In this document: positions 63,210-64,000 of the stretch, in pieces | How the letters are laid out: the number at the start of each line of letters is the position of its first letter | Numbering within the stretch: the first letter of the stretch is position 1 | DNA from: JOPF133 sp052144935 | Lineage (GTDB): Bacteria; Acidobacteriota; Terriglobia; Bryobacterales; Bryobacteraceae | NCBI GenBank assembly: GCA_052144935.1 | Contig: JBKQPR010000181.1 | Coordinates: 13,896-77,895, forward strand | Direction: 5' to 3' | DNA length: 64,000 nucleotides | Notes under the pieces: generated by a model | Told to the model about the DNA's origin: nothing | The model's input: only the letters and a program-made list of their open reading frames with translations | Databases searched by the model: none | Translations under genes and position numbers: made by a program

Positions 63210-63323
63210 TTGCTAACCCCGGGAGGTTCTGGTATCCTGAACAAGTCACCAATTGGGGATTTTGAGGTTTTGTGCGCCGAAAAATGCGGTGACTTGCGCT
63301 TTCGGTGTGTTTGATGGTATAAA
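63210..63323 (+). promoter_or_regulatory. rRNA operon promoters P1 and P2
   Basis: Two candidates: TTGCTA (63210) with TATCCT (63233), 17-bp spacer; and TTGCGC (63294) with TATAAA (63318), 18-bp spacer. They precede the 16S gene by 300-400 nt, as expected for rrn promoters. Confidence 0.65.
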
Positions 63324-63400
63324 AACACAAGATCCTCTGCAAGGAATGGTAACAAAACTCTGTGCGGGCCACCGCGCGGAGCGGCAACGGCCTTCCTGTT

Positions 63401-63414
63401 TGGCTCTTTTTTAA
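63401..63414 (+). promoter_or_regulatory. boxA-like antitermination site in the rRNA leader
   Basis: TGGCTCTTTTTTAA resembles the boxA consensus (TGCTCTTTAA) used by Nus-factor antitermination complexes. It lies about 90 nt after the second promoter and 200 nt before 16S. Confidence 0.55.
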
Positions 63415-63614
63415 TTTCTGCAAAGATTTTTCCGGCAGCGGCTGTCTCTTATGGGAGGCGGCGCGCCGGAGCGAGTTTCGAGGCCTGCAGCGTTTCCTGG
63501 TATCGAACGGATGCCGGGGGGGGTTGCGCAGATCATTGACAATCTGGTTGGATGCAGTAAGGAAGAACTCGTCAGAACTCTGAGTAAACCGGAGCGAGAA
63601 GTAAACTCTACATG

Positions 63615-64000
<386 letters not shown>

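Overview
The window is GC-rich chromosomal DNA from an acidobacterium, most likely the Bryobacterales/Solibacter lineage. The lineage call rests on the 5' part of a 16S rRNA gene at the right end, a six-gene alternative complex III operon, PadR plus duplicated-orphan-permease pairs, many Tat-exported enzymes, and palindromic repeats inside genes. It is an inference from gene content and rRNA appearance, not a database match.

Layout. (1) 1-11927, minus strand: one long respiratory operon, actABCDEF, a small membrane protein, a SCO copper chaperone, then ctaC (with fused cytochrome c), ctaD and a partial ctaE. Most junctions overlap as ATGA or by 8-14 nt, so quinol oxidation and oxygen reduction are probably made together. 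(2) 12318-18106, minus: glycosylasparaginase, a two-gene operon (EF-hand membrane protein plus DUF3500 protein) and a Tat-exported Gfo/Idh/MocA oxidoreductase. (3) 18348-19723: decaying toxin-antitoxin genes next to one intact UPF0175 antitoxin. (4) 20333-31061, plus: a surface polysaccharide cluster with a Wzt-type ATPase, a coiled-coil methyltransferase, a two-domain glycosyltransferase, four GT2 enzymes and one GT4 enzyme. (5) 31242-32030: a TacAT-type acetyltransferase toxin-antitoxin pair. (6) 32254-36585: a pectin/galacturonate module with two GH28 enzymes flanking the epimerase uxaE. (7) 36629-40729: DUF507, a Crp/Fnr regulator, a secreted protein, a truncated IS630 transposase and a POTRA fragment. 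(8) 40735-43161: a membrane protein fused to a spermidine-synthase-like domain. (9) 43329-53088, minus: a signalling and cell-wall operon, FHA protein - PP2C phosphatase fused to a beta-helix - Ser/Thr kinase - RodA-like SEDS/class B PBP fusion - FhaA-like protein, plus a decayed partial copy of the last gene. (10) 53784-56802: PadR and its permease. (11) 56816-59608: a single-chain MmeI-type restriction-modification enzyme. (12) 59864-63071: a fucose-isomerase-like protein, a YqiA-type hydrolase and a secreted protein. (13) 63210-64000: rRNA promoter/leader and partial 16S.

The most unusual feature is a set of dispersed palindromic repeats that lie inside reading frames or at their starts. 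One roughly 80-bp family has arms with no stop codon in any of six frames. It forms the N-terminus of the SCO protein, abuts the start of a GH28 enzyme and of a GT2 gene, and makes the linker that joins the SEDS and PBP halves of one polypeptide. A second family supplies the ribosome-binding site and start of actE. A third adds five consecutive hairpins in frame to a glycosyltransferase. A short GC-rich repeat encoding Pro-Ser-Gly-Pro-like segments recurs in several proteins. The SEDS-PBP fusion sits in an operon resembling the actinobacterial fhaA-fhaB-pstP-rodA-pbpA-pkn locus and is the best candidate for a poorly described system here.
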